Origin: Dyadobacter endophyticus
GTDB taxonomy: Bacteria > Bacteroidota > Bacteroidia > Cytophagales > Spirosomataceae
Direction of reading: 5' to 3'
NCBI RefSeq assembly: GCF_014641595.1
Contig: NZ_BMIA01000005.1
Coordinates: forward strand, 248,001 to 312,000
DNA length: 64,000 bases
Shown here one piece after another: positions 42,934 to 52,399 of the stretch. The first letter of the stretch is position 1. Each line of letters opens with the position of its first letter. The position numbers and the translations under genes were made by a program. The notes beneath the pieces are model-generated. The model was not told where the DNA came from. It saw only the letters and a program-made list of their open reading frames with translations, and made no database searches.

Positions 42934-45402
42934 ATGCAAACCGAAGCACTCAGATACGCGATCACGGTCGCACAGTCGCTAGCGCGCGAATACCGGCAGG
43001 AGCGGTTTGGTCCCGCGCATCTGCTCATGGGCCTGCTGCACAATGACGTGGGCCTCGCTTCCGAGCTCGTGATGGCAGGCAAAGACCTCCCATACCTGCG
43101 CGACTGGGCAGAGGTACGCCTGGAAGAAAGCGCCAAATCGGTTCGGGTTCCCGAGTTGTCACAACCCGACAACCAGGCCGCGGCGGCGCTCGAACTGGCG
43201 GACCTCATCGCATTGCAGTTCAATATCGATACCGATCCGCTTTGTGCATTAGCCGCATTGCTCAAACCCGGCGTGGGTTTTTCATCAGACCAGTTGAAAT
43301 CCCTGCCCATTACTCAAAAAGAAGTACTGGCCCTTCATAATGCTCCGCCTGTTTCAGGAAATGGGGAAAATCAAAGCACAAAACCGATAGCTTCGGCAGC
43401 GAAAGGTACCGGCTATCTGGAAAAATATACTTCCGATAAAACACAGCGAGCCGCCGAAGGTAAAACAGATCCCATTATTGGCCGTGACCGGGAAATCCGT
43501 CAGATGGCCGAAATCCTGGGCAGGCGCAGCAAACCGAATGTGATATTAACCGGTGAACCGGGTGTTGGCAAATCGGCACTGGTGGAAGGGTTTTCCAAAC
43601 TCATTGCAGAAAAAAAAGTCCCGCAATTACTCCAAAATGCCCGCTTGCTCGAACTGGACACAGGCGCGCTCGTGGCCGGGGCATCTTATAAGGGAGAAAT
43701 CGAAGAGCGGTTAAAAGGCATTCTAAATGAATTGAAGGGCTTTGATAAAGCCATCCTCTTCATTGACGAAATCCACATGCTGCTGGACCCGAAAGGCTCC
43801 ATTGGCGCAGGGGTTGCTCAATTGCTCAAACCGGAACTGGCACGTGGTGAGCTCACACTAATCGGCGCTACTACGCCGGAAGAATATAGAAAGTATATTG
43901 AAAAAGACGAAGCGTTCTCCCGCAGGTTTGAGGTACTCCATGTGGAAGAACCCGACGAAGCCACAGCTACGCGTATGATCGAGCATATGCTGCCCGTTTA
44001 CGAAGCGCACCATGGCTTGAAAGTCTCCGAAGGCACGGCGGCCGAGGCGGTCAAACTTGCGAAAAGATATGTAAAAGACCGCCGCCTCCCCGACGTCGCC
44101 CTCGATCTGCTCGACCGGACAATGGCCGCCATGCGGTTAATGGACGAAGTATCTGAAAATGAGTTAATAACCTTGCAAACCGATCTCGACACACTGATGG
44201 CGGTTGACGAGGGCGAAAGACTGCACGAGCTCAAATGGTTTGCCCGGCAGCTGCCCAACAGGCTGAGCCCCCTGCTTACCGGCCAACTCGACGCGAACGA
44301 CGAAACCGACCTGGATACCTCAGAAGGCATTCATAACCAATTAAATACCAAACTATCGGCATTACGAAACCTCGCCACGCGACGCTCAGATTCGATCAAC
44401 AAAAACGATATAGCCGCCATTATTTCCCACAAAACCGGCATACCGCTCGGTAAGCTCCAAAGTTCCGAACGCGACAAGTTGCTGGGAATTGACGAAGTAT
44501 TGAAAAAAAGGGTGGTAGGCCAGGACCAGGCCGTGAAAGCATTGACCGAGGCAATTCTTGAATCCCGCTCAGGCCTCATCAAAGCCGGACAGCCTATTGG
44601 TTCATTTTTTCTCCTCGGACCAACAGGAACTGGGAAAACCGAAATCGCGAAAGCACTCGCGGATTTCCTGTTTAACGACGAGTCTTTCCTGATCCGGTTC
44701 GATATGTCGGAATTCAAGGAAGAACATTCGGCTGCATTGCTTTACGGCGCGCCTCCAGGTTATGTGGGGTATGAAGAAGGCGGCTTGCTCGTCAATAAAA
44801 TTCGTCAGAAACCCTATTCAGTGGTTCTTTTCGACGAAATAGAAAAGGCGCATCCGTCTGTTTTCGACCTTTTCCTCCAAATTCTCGACGAGGGCAAGTT
44901 ACACGACAGGTTGGGGAAAGAAGGTGATTTTTCCAATGCCGTGATACTCTTCACCTCCAACATAGGGCAAGAACATATTATTCAGGAATTCGGCAAGGGT
45001 GGCATTCCGCAGTCATCAGATCTGATGGAGATCATGGCTAAATATTTCCGGCCGGAGTTTTTGGCGAGATTAACCGAGATTGTCCCGTTTGCACCGATCT
45101 CAGAGGATAATGTGGTTAAAATATTTGATATCCATTTGCGCAGCCTTACAGACCTGCTCGACAAACAGGGTATCAGCCTCAATCTTACGCCCGAAGCACG
45201 GAAAAACATCGCGATGCAGGGTTTTACACCGAGATATGGCGTAAGGCCGCTGAAAGGCGTCATCCGAAACCTGCTCCGGAGGCCGGTAAGCCGGATGATC
45301 ATCTCAGGCGAGGCCGGCAAGGGATCGGTCATTGAAATCAATACCAACGAAAACGGTGAGGTGGTCTGGAATGTCCATCAATCCGAAGGCGTTCTCGAAT
45401 AG
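42934..45402 (+). CDS. clpV: T6SS sheath-recycling AAA+ ATPase ClpV/TssH
   Basis: An 822-residue double-AAA+ unfoldase that disassembles the contracted TssB/TssC sheath. The N-terminal Clp-N repeat domain spans about 1-150 (RFGPAHLLMGLLHNDVG). D1 Walker A is GEPGVGKSALVEG with K213, and Walker B is AILFIDEIHMLL. D2 Walker A is GPTGTGKTEIAKAL with K568, and Walker B is VVLFDEIEKAHPSVFDLFLQ. A short coiled middle domain lies at about 410-470. Its place inside the T6SS cluster separates it from housekeeping ClpB/ClpC. It lies 31 nt after the TssO-like gene. Confidence 0.93.
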   Translation: MQTEALRYAITVAQSLAREYRQERFGPAHLLMGLLHNDVGLASELVMAGKDLPYLRDWAEVRLEESAKSVRVPELSQPDNQAAAALELADLIALQFNIDTDPLCALAALLKPGVGFSSDQLKSLPITQKEVLALHNAPPVSGNGENQSTKPIASAAKGTGYLEKYTSDKTQRAAEGKTDPIIGRDREIRQMAEILGRRSKPNVILTGEPGVGKSALVEGFSKLIAEKKVPQLLQNARLLELDTGALVAGASYKGEIEERLKGILNELKGFDKAILFIDEIHMLLDPKGSIGAGVAQLLKPELARGELTLIGATTPEEYRKYIEKDEAFSRRFEVLHVEEPDEATATRMIEHMLPVYEAHHGLKVSEGTAAEAVKLAKRYVKDRRLPDVALDLLDRTMAAMRLMDEVSENELITLQTDLDTLMAVDEGERLHELKWFARQLPNRLSPLLTGQLDANDETDLDTSEGIHNQLNTKLSALRNLATRRSDSINKNDIAAIISHKTGIPLGKLQSSERDKLLGIDEVLKKRVVGQDQAVKALTEAILESRSGLIKAGQPIGSFFLLGPTGTGKTEIAKALADFLFNDESFLIRFDMSEFKEEHSAALLYGAPPGYVGYEEGGLLVNKIRQKPYSVVLFDEIEKAHPSVFDLFLQILDEGKLHDRLGKEGDFSNAVILFTSNIGQEHIIQEFGKGGIPQSSDLMEIMAKYFRPEFLARLTEIVPFAPISEDNVVKIFDIHLRSLTDLLDKQGISLNLTPEARKNIAMQGFTPRYGVRPLKGVIRNLLRRPVSRMIISGEAGKGSVIEINTNENGEVVWNVHQSEGVLE

Positions 45403-45443
45403 CACCCATTCTATCAAACTATTCACACCTTCCTAGATCGAAA

Positions 45444-45911
45444 ATGAGTGTACTTGGTAATGCAGTCGCACAGTTTGCGCAATCTAACCTGGCTAGCCAG
45501 GTTGGAAACGGAGAATGCTGGACCCTGGCCGAACGCGCACTTCAAAGCGCAGGCGCCAGAACATCCACCCAAATCATGGGCCATGTGGGCACGGATGACA
45601 ATTACGTCTGGGGCACCGCCATCACCTCGGCCAACCTGGAAGCGGGTGATATTATCCAGTTCCGCAATTATAGGTTCCGGTTCGACAGCTCGGATGGTGC
45701 CTGGCGGACAGAATCTCGCCCGCATCATACAGCGATCGTGATGTCTGTCGACACTTCCGGTACCGTAGAAGTATATGAATGCAATGTAAATAACAGCAGA
45801 AACGTACAGCAAAACCGCCTGTACCTCCGCACGGGTGCCATGAGCGGTGGGAGCGTGACCGTCTCGGGACAAATGTGGTTTTACCGTCCCCAGGAACGAC
45901 CGACTACCTGA
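45444..45911 (+). CDS. Papain-like cysteine hydrolase, candidate T6SS effector
   Basis: A 155-residue protein without a signal peptide. Likely catalytic residues follow the NlpC/P60-CHAP pattern: Cys25 in NGECWTLAERAL at the start of a helix, a GD turn at 68-69 (EAGDIIQF), and His94 or His95 in RPHHTAIVMSV, with a third polar residue in YECNVNN. That fold is typical of peptidoglycan amidases and endopeptidases delivered by secretion systems. It sits between clpV and a metalloprotease-like gene inside the T6SS operon, which supports an effector role. No named family is recognised with certainty. Confidence 0.6.
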   Translation: MSVLGNAVAQFAQSNLASQVGNGECWTLAERALQSAGARTSTQIMGHVGTDDNYVWGTAITSANLEAGDIIQFRNYRFRFDSSDGAWRTESRPHHTAIVMSVDTSGTVEVYECNVNNSRNVQQNRLYLRTGAMSGGSVTVSGQMWFYRPQERPTT

Positions 45912-45953
45912 CCTTTCCTGCGAGAAGTTATCCATCCAAAAACCTTAAACATT

Positions 45954-46793
45954 ATGCACATTCACCTATTCAGAAATGCGCGACGGTGGGATTCCTGCCT
46001 CATCCCGATCGACGATACCACCTTCGGAATGATCTTGCAGTTCAAGGTGCATCTTGTGCGCGTAGAACCGACCACCCGTTTTTTCATGGGCGAAACCTAC
46101 GCCACCGGAAATGGCATTCTGCATGATACTTATGGCCGTTTCCACCTCCAACGGTGGCCCGACCGCGAATGGGAAGACTACAAGAGTCGTTTTGTTACAG
46201 TGGTACAAAGGCACTGGAGCGATAAAATGGTACTAGATCCTAACAAAGATTGGTATGTTCCCCGCACCAACGCAGCGCGCAATTCGGCCATCATTCAATG
46301 CGGATTGTCCATTCAGCTGGTCGACTCGGCTGCCCAGGCACATCAAACTTACCGGATCATCCATCCGCAGGAAGATACATTCAGATCTTTTGTAGTCGAA
46401 GCCGACCGGACCGGCGTATTCACCCAACACGACCTTGAATCGCACTGGAACGACCGCCGCACCCGTATCGGCTCGGAAACGCACAGCGTGTCGTTTTTGC
46501 AAACTACCATCAACCATGAATTTGGACACACGCTCGGGCTGGAACACGTCAATGGGACCGGGAACAGCGACAGTCACTATGGCGTGACATTGTCGGAACG
46601 CGAAAACCAGATGGGCATGGGCGGGCTGCTCACCGCACGTCACGCACAGCCTTGGATCAGGCGCCTGCGCAACCACCTTATTCCGCAAACGCATTACGAC
46701 GCCACGGTTACCTTCCGCGGAAGGGTTGCTACCCCGCAACTGATCGAATATTGGGACAACGACTGGCAACCTGCCCCCACGGCAGCTTCCTGA
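45954..46793 (+). CDS. Metzincin-like zinc metalloprotease, candidate T6SS effector
   Basis: A 279-residue protein with no signal peptide. It carries the extended zinc motif HExxHxxGxxH as HEFGHTLGLEH (residues 188-198): three zinc-binding histidines plus the catalytic E189, the metzincin signature. A methionine-containing segment downstream (ENQMGMGGLLTARHAQPW, about 220-237) could be the Met-turn. The N-terminal 150 residues are not recognised. The gene is 42 nt after the cysteine-hydrolase gene and before two lipoprotein genes. Absence of an export signal inside a T6SS operon suggests delivery by that apparatus; it could instead process a cluster protein. Confidence 0.65.
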   Translation: MHIHLFRNARRWDSCLIPIDDTTFGMILQFKVHLVRVEPTTRFFMGETYATGNGILHDTYGRFHLQRWPDREWEDYKSRFVTVVQRHWSDKMVLDPNKDWYVPRTNAARNSAIIQCGLSIQLVDSAAQAHQTYRIIHPQEDTFRSFVVEADRTGVFTQHDLESHWNDRRTRIGSETHSVSFLQTTINHEFGHTLGLEHVNGTGNSDSHYGVTLSERENQMGMGGLLTARHAQPWIRRLRNHLIPQTHYDATVTFRGRVATPQLIEYWDNDWQPAPTAAS

Positions 46794-46833
46794 AAATGAA
46801 TGATTAAATCCGCTGGATACAGCGATTACAGCC

Positions 46834-47982
46834 ATGCAAAAGTTAACCAGACTACTAATCATTACGGGTATTGCCTTTCTTTTCGAGTCTTGCAATATGT
46901 TTGCCCCGGTAGATCCGCTCACACCGGCGGCATCGGAAGTGAGTGTTGAGCAGGTGTGGACCTCGGGCGCGACGGTGAGGGGGAAAATCGAAAATCTTGA
47001 CCCTAAAAACGACCGCCAGGAAAAGAAAAGCGGCAAGATTCTTGAATACGGCTTTGTTTGGGCTACACAAAACCAGCCTACTCTCGAAGCCGGAACGGTG
47101 ATTAAAGTAGGAGAAGATAATCCACCGACCCCGTTTGAATTTGTAAGGGAGATAAGCCGCTTGTCTGTGCTGACCACCTATTACGTCCGCACTTATGCCC
47201 GGAACCAGGGCGGCGGCGTGGGATATGGCCCGGTAGCGACTTTCAAAACGGACGACTATGTTTTCGCAGAACTTTCAATCGGCAAGATCACAACAACTTC
47301 TAAGGCATCGGCGGATGTTGTAGTCAATATCCTGTCACTAGGCAATGCCGAAATCACGTCCTTCGGAGTTTGCTATTCCCCTACGAACAATGAGCCGACG
47401 ACCAAGGACAGCCGGGCGAATGCCAATGGCAAAGCGACCAAAGGCGCCTTCACTGTCAATGTGAGCGGATTGTCCCCTGGAACTACTTATTATGCGCGTG
47501 CATTCGCCATCACGCTGGGTGGTATCATTTACAGTGACGCTACAACAGGGTTTACACTGGGTGAACCTTCTGTTTTTACCCCCAAAAAATCATTCATTAT
47601 GTACTATTCCAATCCATATGACCTGGATCTGGGCCAACTGGTGTCACAAATGGGCTCCGATGACTGTACGTGGTATCCCTACAATGACAAGCCGGGCATT
47701 TACCCGAAGAACGGGGCGAAGTTTGCAGTCCTGGGCAAAGTGAATTTTGATCAGGTTAAATACGCGGATCTCGCGCGGGCTAACCTCTCTCCGAATTTCA
47801 TTAACGGGAGTTACACCGATACCAAGGCGAACCAGCTGGAAAACGGAACCGTCATCGCATTTCTGACGAATCAGGGCAGGTATGGCAAGATGCTCATCGA
47901 TGCCCACGGCGAAGATCGCACGCCTGGCACGGCTGGTGGAGGAGATATGGAAGTGACCATTTTGACTTACGACAAACAGTAA
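46834..47982 (+). CDS. Fibronectin-III-like lipoprotein in the T6SS cluster (larger copy)
   Basis: A 382-residue lipoprotein: signal peptide ending FLFESC, lipidated Cys20, then NMFAPVDPL. It contains two fibronectin-III-like domains (about 35-135 and 140-235; motifs ILEYGFVWA, TTYYVRTYARNQGGGVGYG, TTYYARAFAITLGGIIYSD) and a C-terminal beta domain (about 245-382). The first domain and the signal region are clearly homologous to the next gene (shared KNDRQEKKSGxILEYG), so the pair arose by duplication. It may be the lipoprotein of the trans-envelope complex (TssQ-like role) or an immunity protein for the two upstream effectors. The sequence does not decide between them. Confidence 0.65.
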   Translation: MQKLTRLLIITGIAFLFESCNMFAPVDPLTPAASEVSVEQVWTSGATVRGKIENLDPKNDRQEKKSGKILEYGFVWATQNQPTLEAGTVIKVGEDNPPTPFEFVREISRLSVLTTYYVRTYARNQGGGVGYGPVATFKTDDYVFAELSIGKITTTSKASADVVVNILSLGNAEITSFGVCYSPTNNEPTTKDSRANANGKATKGAFTVNVSGLSPGTTYYARAFAITLGGIIYSDATTGFTLGEPSVFTPKKSFIMYYSNPYDLDLGQLVSQMGSDDCTWYPYNDKPGIYPKNGAKFAVLGKVNFDQVKYADLARANLSPNFINGSYTDTKANQLENGTVIAFLTNQGRYGKMLIDAHGEDRTPGTAGGGDMEVTILTYDKQ

Positions 47983-48027
47983 GCGTATATACAAACCCGT
48001 AACCGGGATTAACTAAGTAGAAACCCC

Positions 48028-48855
48028 ATGAAAAACCGGCTGAAAAGATATGTAATGCTATTGGCTGCTGTGATCTTCCAGTCATGTAATCTCTTTTCGC
48101 CCGTTGATCCGCTTCCACCGGCATTTTCGAAACTGGAACTGGTCGATATCAGGCGCACGGAGCTCACTGTAAGCGGCACAATATTCAACCCTGACAGTAA
48201 AAATGACCGCCAGGAAAAGAAGAGCGGTGGCATTCTGGAATACGGACTGGTGTATGGAACAACATCTCAGCTGGATATCCAGAAAGATAAGGTGATTAAG
48301 ATCGGAGAAAAACCGGCGCAGGTCCCGATTTCAATCCAAAATCAGAAAATAACGGGCCTTGCTGCGGATACCCGATACTATGTGGCCCTCTTCGCCCGCA
48401 ACGAAGGTGGTGGAATTGCTTACAGCGAAATATTGGAAGCCAAAACGACCATATCACCCGCTATTTCCGCTACGCGAAGTTCGGTGAAAATTACCAATGG
48501 TCCCGGACTTGCATTCGATTTGGATGCAGGGAATATGATTTCGTCCAGCGACCCAAAAGGAGATGTGATACTCGATCTGTTCACCATTACCGGAAGAGGA
48601 ACGACGTTGTCGATCACGGGAGCCGGCAATTTACAGCTCAAAAATCTCGGTGTCGTCGATTACGACAAGCTCACCTACCTCGATCTGGCGCTGATCAATG
48701 ATATGAGCCCCAAAGCCGTCGGTTTCGTTGTCAACACGCAGACGGCCAATTCGGTGATTGCATTCAAGACCGGAGAAGGCAGGCTGGGCAAATGGCGGAT
48801 AGAATCCATTTCGGGGAATGTGTTAACGATAAGCCTGGCCACGTATGAAAAATAA
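48028..48855 (+). CDS. Fibronectin-III-like lipoprotein in the T6SS cluster (smaller copy)
   Basis: A 275-residue lipoprotein: signal peptide ending VIFQSC, then NLFSPVDPLPPA. It has one fibronectin-III-like domain (about 30-135) that aligns with the first domain of the preceding lipoprotein, including KNDRQEKKSGGILEYGLVYG and RYYVALFARNEGGGIAYSE. It lacks the second such domain. The C-terminal part (145-275) is beta rich and ends LTISLATYEK, matching the VTILTYDKQ end of its neighbour. Its stop overlaps the next gene start by 11 nt, so it is co-translated with the envelope-protein genes. Confidence 0.65.
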   Translation: MKNRLKRYVMLLAAVIFQSCNLFSPVDPLPPAFSKLELVDIRRTELTVSGTIFNPDSKNDRQEKKSGGILEYGLVYGTTSQLDIQKDKVIKIGEKPAQVPISIQNQKITGLAADTRYYVALFARNEGGGIAYSEILEAKTTISPAISATRSSVKITNGPGLAFDLDAGNMISSSDPKGDVILDLFTITGRGTTLSITGAGNLQLKNLGVVDYDKLTYLDLALINDMSPKAVGFVVNTQTANSVIAFKTGEGRLGKWRIESISGNVLTISLATYEK

Positions 48856-49981
48856 TGGAATGATGAAGAAACTCTTTACGCTCTTGATGACGCTGCTCGC
48901 CGTGCAGGCGCTGGCGCAGGACCGGATCTGGCTCGATAACGGCAATCCGGTGCAGGCCAGGCTCAGCCGTGCGATGGACAGCAAGTTGGAATGGATCGCT
49001 TCGGACGGCATTCCGCGTGTTTACCATAGAAAACGCTTTCTGATCATATTCGGGTCGGCCGGGCAATTCATGGTGATTTCGGAGCTGAACGAAAGCCCGA
49101 ACAAGGCACAGACGCAGATCGAGGCATTTTATAAGGCTCCCCCGCGAAATGTAAGTCAGGACATTATCATCAAAAGCGTCCCGCTGACGGTGATCACCGG
49201 CAATATCTCTTACGAGAGCGACGAAGTGATCAACTACCTGACGATCGAGGGCAATGCGGCGTCGATCAATAAGGAGGAGGTGGCGACGGTGATTTACCGC
49301 AACGGTAGGCACGAAATCCTGCGGGATGTGGTAGATGTGGCCCCCTTGCTCGCCCTGGCACATAAGGATATTGAGAAAAAGGAAAGGGAGATCGTCAGAA
49401 AAGAGCAAGATAATACTCAAAATCAGCCGGTTACCAAAAAAGAAGTTCCGCCGCCGCCGAAAGAGCAAACAAAACCCGTACTGACCGACGCCGAATACAA
49501 GGAATACAGCGCGAAAGGCATTCGACGGGTGGATGAATTTACGTCCTATCTGCGCATTATCGGAGACAAAACCCAGAAATCGGAAGAAAAGAACAAGGCT
49601 GTGCAGCAAGCGCTTAGCTTGTTCGAACCGCAGGCCACAGTGGCTGTCAGCTCGCCCAAAGGAGTGAAAAAATATCCCGTTAAAGAATACCTCAACCGGC
49701 TTAAACTTCTGCCCTATTCCAAAATCAACATTACCTGGAACGAGGTCAAATATGTGAGCGAACTGAAACAGGAGGCCGATGGGAATTACTATGGCATTAT
49801 CGCTGGCCAGCAGGTATTTGAAGGTTACGCGGCAAATGGAAAGGTTGCCTACGGGGATATTACCCGCAAGAATATCCGCGTAAAACTCGAATCGTATCAG
49901 AAAACCATCGACGGCAAGGATACGGTGAACTGGGAAGTTTTATTGGGAAATATAGGGGTTGAAACCAACGAGGGACAATGA
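48845..49981 (+). CDS. Exported protein of unknown function in the T6SS cluster
   Basis: A 378-residue protein with a Sec signal peptide (about 1-24, ending VQALAQ). Residues 25-165 form short beta units (RIWLDNGNPVQARL, IIIKSVPLTVITGNISY, YRNGRHEILRDVV). A proline/lysine-rich linker lies at about 175-215 (KKEVPPPPKEQTKP). The C-terminal domain (220-378) looks NTF2-like (EFTSYLRIIGD, YPVKEYLNRLKLLPYSKINITWNEVKYV, ending NWEVLLGNIGV). Similar C-terminal ordering is seen in the protein at 51302-52324. The stop overlaps the next ATG by 4 nt. It is probably a periplasmic part of the T6SS trans-envelope assembly, by location only. Confidence 0.55.
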   Translation: MKNNGMMKKLFTLLMTLLAVQALAQDRIWLDNGNPVQARLSRAMDSKLEWIASDGIPRVYHRKRFLIIFGSAGQFMVISELNESPNKAQTQIEAFYKAPPRNVSQDIIIKSVPLTVITGNISYESDEVINYLTIEGNAASINKEEVATVIYRNGRHEILRDVVDVAPLLALAHKDIEKKEREIVRKEQDNTQNQPVTKKEVPPPPKEQTKPVLTDAEYKEYSAKGIRRVDEFTSYLRIIGDKTQKSEEKNKAVQQALSLFEPQATVAVSSPKGVKKYPVKEYLNRLKLLPYSKINITWNEVKYVSELKQEADGNYYGIIAGQQVFEGYAANGKVAYGDITRKNIRVKLESYQKTIDGKDTVNWEVLLGNIGVETNEGQ

Positions 49982-51297
49982 AAACCAGGCTATACATCAT
50001 CCTGCTTCTGTTTCAGGCGGCCTTCCAGGGCGTCACCACTTCGCTGCATGCGCAATGCGGTTACCTGGCGGGCAAGATCACCGATATTTCCGGTGCTACG
50101 CCGCTCGTCGCAAGCCTCTCGGCCAAAACCGACCAAGGTAAGCAAAGGCTCGGCAAGTCCGACAGCCTGGGCGTATTCAATGTGGAAATACCCTGCCAGA
50201 TCATCGAGCTGACCATCGAATGCCCCCAGTTTCAAACGCAGCATATTCCGGTGAATATCGACGGCAAAACCGAAGGCACGTTTTTCATCTCATTAGCCAT
50301 GATGCCTTTGGGCAAACAAACCAGCGACGAGCCCTATGCACAATCGGAACAAAAGCATTTTGAATTGAAAGATTCGCTGAAAGCGGTTTCCATTGTACGG
50401 CGGATCGAGGCACGCGATGCGCTGTCCGACCAGCGGCTTCCCGCAGAGATTTGTCTTTATTATACTCAAAAACAGAAAAAAGACTGCTTCGCGCTGACCA
50501 CGGACCGCCCAAGGGCCGAGATCGTCTTTACGGAAAAGGACATTGTCGCCATCGAAGTCAAATCGGCGGGCTACCAGGCCTACAACGGCAACCTTATCCT
50601 CGACAAAACCGATCAGGAGCCACGGACCTACATTATCAAACTTAACCGCCAGCGCACGATCCTTTCGGTGAATATCCTGCAAGCGCAACCGGGAATACTG
50701 TGCCGGTTATGGAGCGACGGCCAGTCGGATATTGGGTTGAACCGGGTGAACGACGGCCATTATTTCGCCGAGCTCGTACCGGGCCGGAGCTACAAACTGG
50801 GCATAGCGCCCACATCGAGCGCACCGGAACTTGTCACAGCGATGGCATCGGTCAGGGAAGGCATTACCGTAAAAACTTTGCGTGTAGCCGAACGCCCGGC
50901 GCCGGCGATTACCCGGGTTGAAACACCCGTGGCCAGGGGCATTACCGCTTCGGACAAGACCCTCTACTTTCCGAGAAGTGACTATAAACTGCCCATGCAA
51001 TCGCGGACCTATCTCGATTCGGTAGCGATGTATATCCTAGAAAATAAGCACAAAGGCCTGCGCATTACGGGCCATACCGACAATGTTGGCAACGCTGGCC
51101 TTAACCTCACGCTATCCGAATACCGTGTGCGGGTGATCTCGCGGTACCTCATCGGCAAAGGCGTGCCCGAAGGTGCCATTGCGGCGGTGGGCGTGGGCAG
51201 CAAGTTTCCCGTCCGCCCGAACGATAGCGAGGAAAACCGCCGCATGAACCGGCGCGTGGAGGTGCAGATCATTGATTTAGATCCAAAAAGCAACTGA
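49978..51297 (+). CDS. OmpA-C-domain peptidoglycan-binding protein of the T6SS cluster
   Basis: A 439-residue exported protein. Signal peptide (about 1-25, ending SLHAQ) is followed by a carboxypeptidase-regulatory-like beta domain (CGYLAGKITDISGATPLVASL). Central beta domains span about 120-310. The C-terminal OmpA domain is at about 325-437 (GHTDNVGNAGLNLTLSEYRVRVISRYL, then SEENRRMNRRVEVQII), which binds peptidoglycan through the conserved arginine and acidic residues. In T6SS i, anchoring to the wall is often done by a TssL extension; here this separate protein could do so. It resembles the OmpA-like proteins found in some Bacteroidetes T6SS loci, but I do not assign a Tss letter. Confidence 0.75.
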   Translation: MKTRLYIILLLFQAAFQGVTTSLHAQCGYLAGKITDISGATPLVASLSAKTDQGKQRLGKSDSLGVFNVEIPCQIIELTIECPQFQTQHIPVNIDGKTEGTFFISLAMMPLGKQTSDEPYAQSEQKHFELKDSLKAVSIVRRIEARDALSDQRLPAEICLYYTQKQKKDCFALTTDRPRAEIVFTEKDIVAIEVKSAGYQAYNGNLILDKTDQEPRTYIIKLNRQRTILSVNILQAQPGILCRLWSDGQSDIGLNRVNDGHYFAELVPGRSYKLGIAPTSSAPELVTAMASVREGITVKTLRVAERPAPAITRVETPVARGITASDKTLYFPRSDYKLPMQSRTYLDSVAMYILENKHKGLRITGHTDNVGNAGLNLTLSEYRVRVISRYLIGKGVPEGAIAAVGVGSKFPVRPNDSEENRRMNRRVEVQIIDLDPKSN

Positions 51298-51301
51298 TAA
51301 T

Positions 51302-52324
51302 ATGAAAACGGGAATGAAAAACTTTACCAGTTTCAAATGGCGGATGGCCCTGCTGGCATTGGGCGTCATGGGCGCCGCTTTGCAGGCCGGCGCGCAAACG
51401 CTCTCACGCAGGGACGCGGACGAAATACGTGTACTGGCGCGCGAGAAGGTCAAAGGGCTCAACGATCTGCTCAATGCGATTGCCAACGAAGACCTCAGCA
51501 ACTACGAGCGCCGCTACCTGATGATGAATAGCTACATGCCCAGCAATGACCAGATTTTCGTCAACGACGGTGTGATCGTAGAGGACGATGTCGATCCGAA
51601 ACACAAAATCAGTGCTCCGGGCCTCGATACGCCCATCGAAAAGTACCTCAGCAATTTTGACCTATTCTATACCAAATCTGAAACCAACACCATCGAATTT
51701 ACGAACCTGGTGGTTTCGGATGTCAAAGTAGACAAATACCCGTTTGTCAAAGTTTTTTATACCCAGCATTTCAAAGGCAAAAGCAATAGGGACAATACGC
51801 CCTACACGCCCATTGCCCGTGTCGCCGAACTCCGCGCCGACAAATCCGGCAACGATTGGTTCGTGTTCCTGACGCGCGTCGCATTCAATTCGGCGGACAT
51901 CGCAAAATCAGTGCCGGTAACCCCCAAACCTTCCGCCACTTATGATTCACTGCAACGCAAAAAAGAACCGGTGGTAAGCCAGGCCTCCGACCGCAAGCCG
52001 GTTGCGAAGCCCGAGGACGCGAAGGAGGGCGAACGGGTTTTCAAAGAACTTAACAAACCCGATCAGGCCGCCGCCGCAAATGCACGCAAATGGGGGGCTA
52101 TCAAGCTAGGTGCCGGGGTGGCAGCCCTCGCATTTGGCGCCGTCACTTACAGCATGCTCAATAAAGATTACAAGGACTACAAAAAGCGGATCGATAATCC
52201 GGAAGGCCTCACAAGCTACGCAAAACCGGGCATTTACGTCTCGGTAGGCGCAGCGGCGGTCGGGATCGGCGTATCGCTTACGTCGCTCTTCGATTTCAAA
52301 CGCGCGAAGCAGCTATCGCAGTGA
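51302..52324 (+). CDS. Exported protein with two C-terminal hydrophobic segments, T6SS cluster
   Basis: A 340-residue protein with a signal peptide (about 1-32, ending LQAGAQ). A soluble domain (35-200) contains NTF2-like elements (DTPIEKYLSNFDLFYTK, EFTNLVVSDVKVDKYPFVKV, NDWFVFLTRVAF). A basic/proline linker follows at about 205-245. Two glycine/alanine-rich hydrophobic stretches occur near the C-terminus (about 263-285 GAIKLGAGVAALAFGAVTYS and 303-323), possibly a membrane hairpin. It starts 4 nt after the OmpA-like gene stop. The function is unknown; a role in the trans-envelope complex is inferred from position. Confidence 0.55.
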   Translation: MKTGMKNFTSFKWRMALLALGVMGAALQAGAQTLSRRDADEIRVLAREKVKGLNDLLNAIANEDLSNYERRYLMMNSYMPSNDQIFVNDGVIVEDDVDPKHKISAPGLDTPIEKYLSNFDLFYTKSETNTIEFTNLVVSDVKVDKYPFVKVFYTQHFKGKSNRDNTPYTPIARVAELRADKSGNDWFVFLTRVAFNSADIAKSVPVTPKPSATYDSLQRKKEPVVSQASDRKPVAKPEDAKEGERVFKELNKPDQAAAANARKWGAIKLGAGVAALAFGAVTYSMLNKDYKDYKKRIDNPEGLTSYAKPGIYVSVGAAAVGIGVSLTSLFDFKRAKQLSQ

Positions 52325-52399
52325 CGCGGGTGCGTCCAACAGATTTGTAACATTCATCAGACGGACGGCTGACCACGTACCGCCGAAAATCTAAAAATT

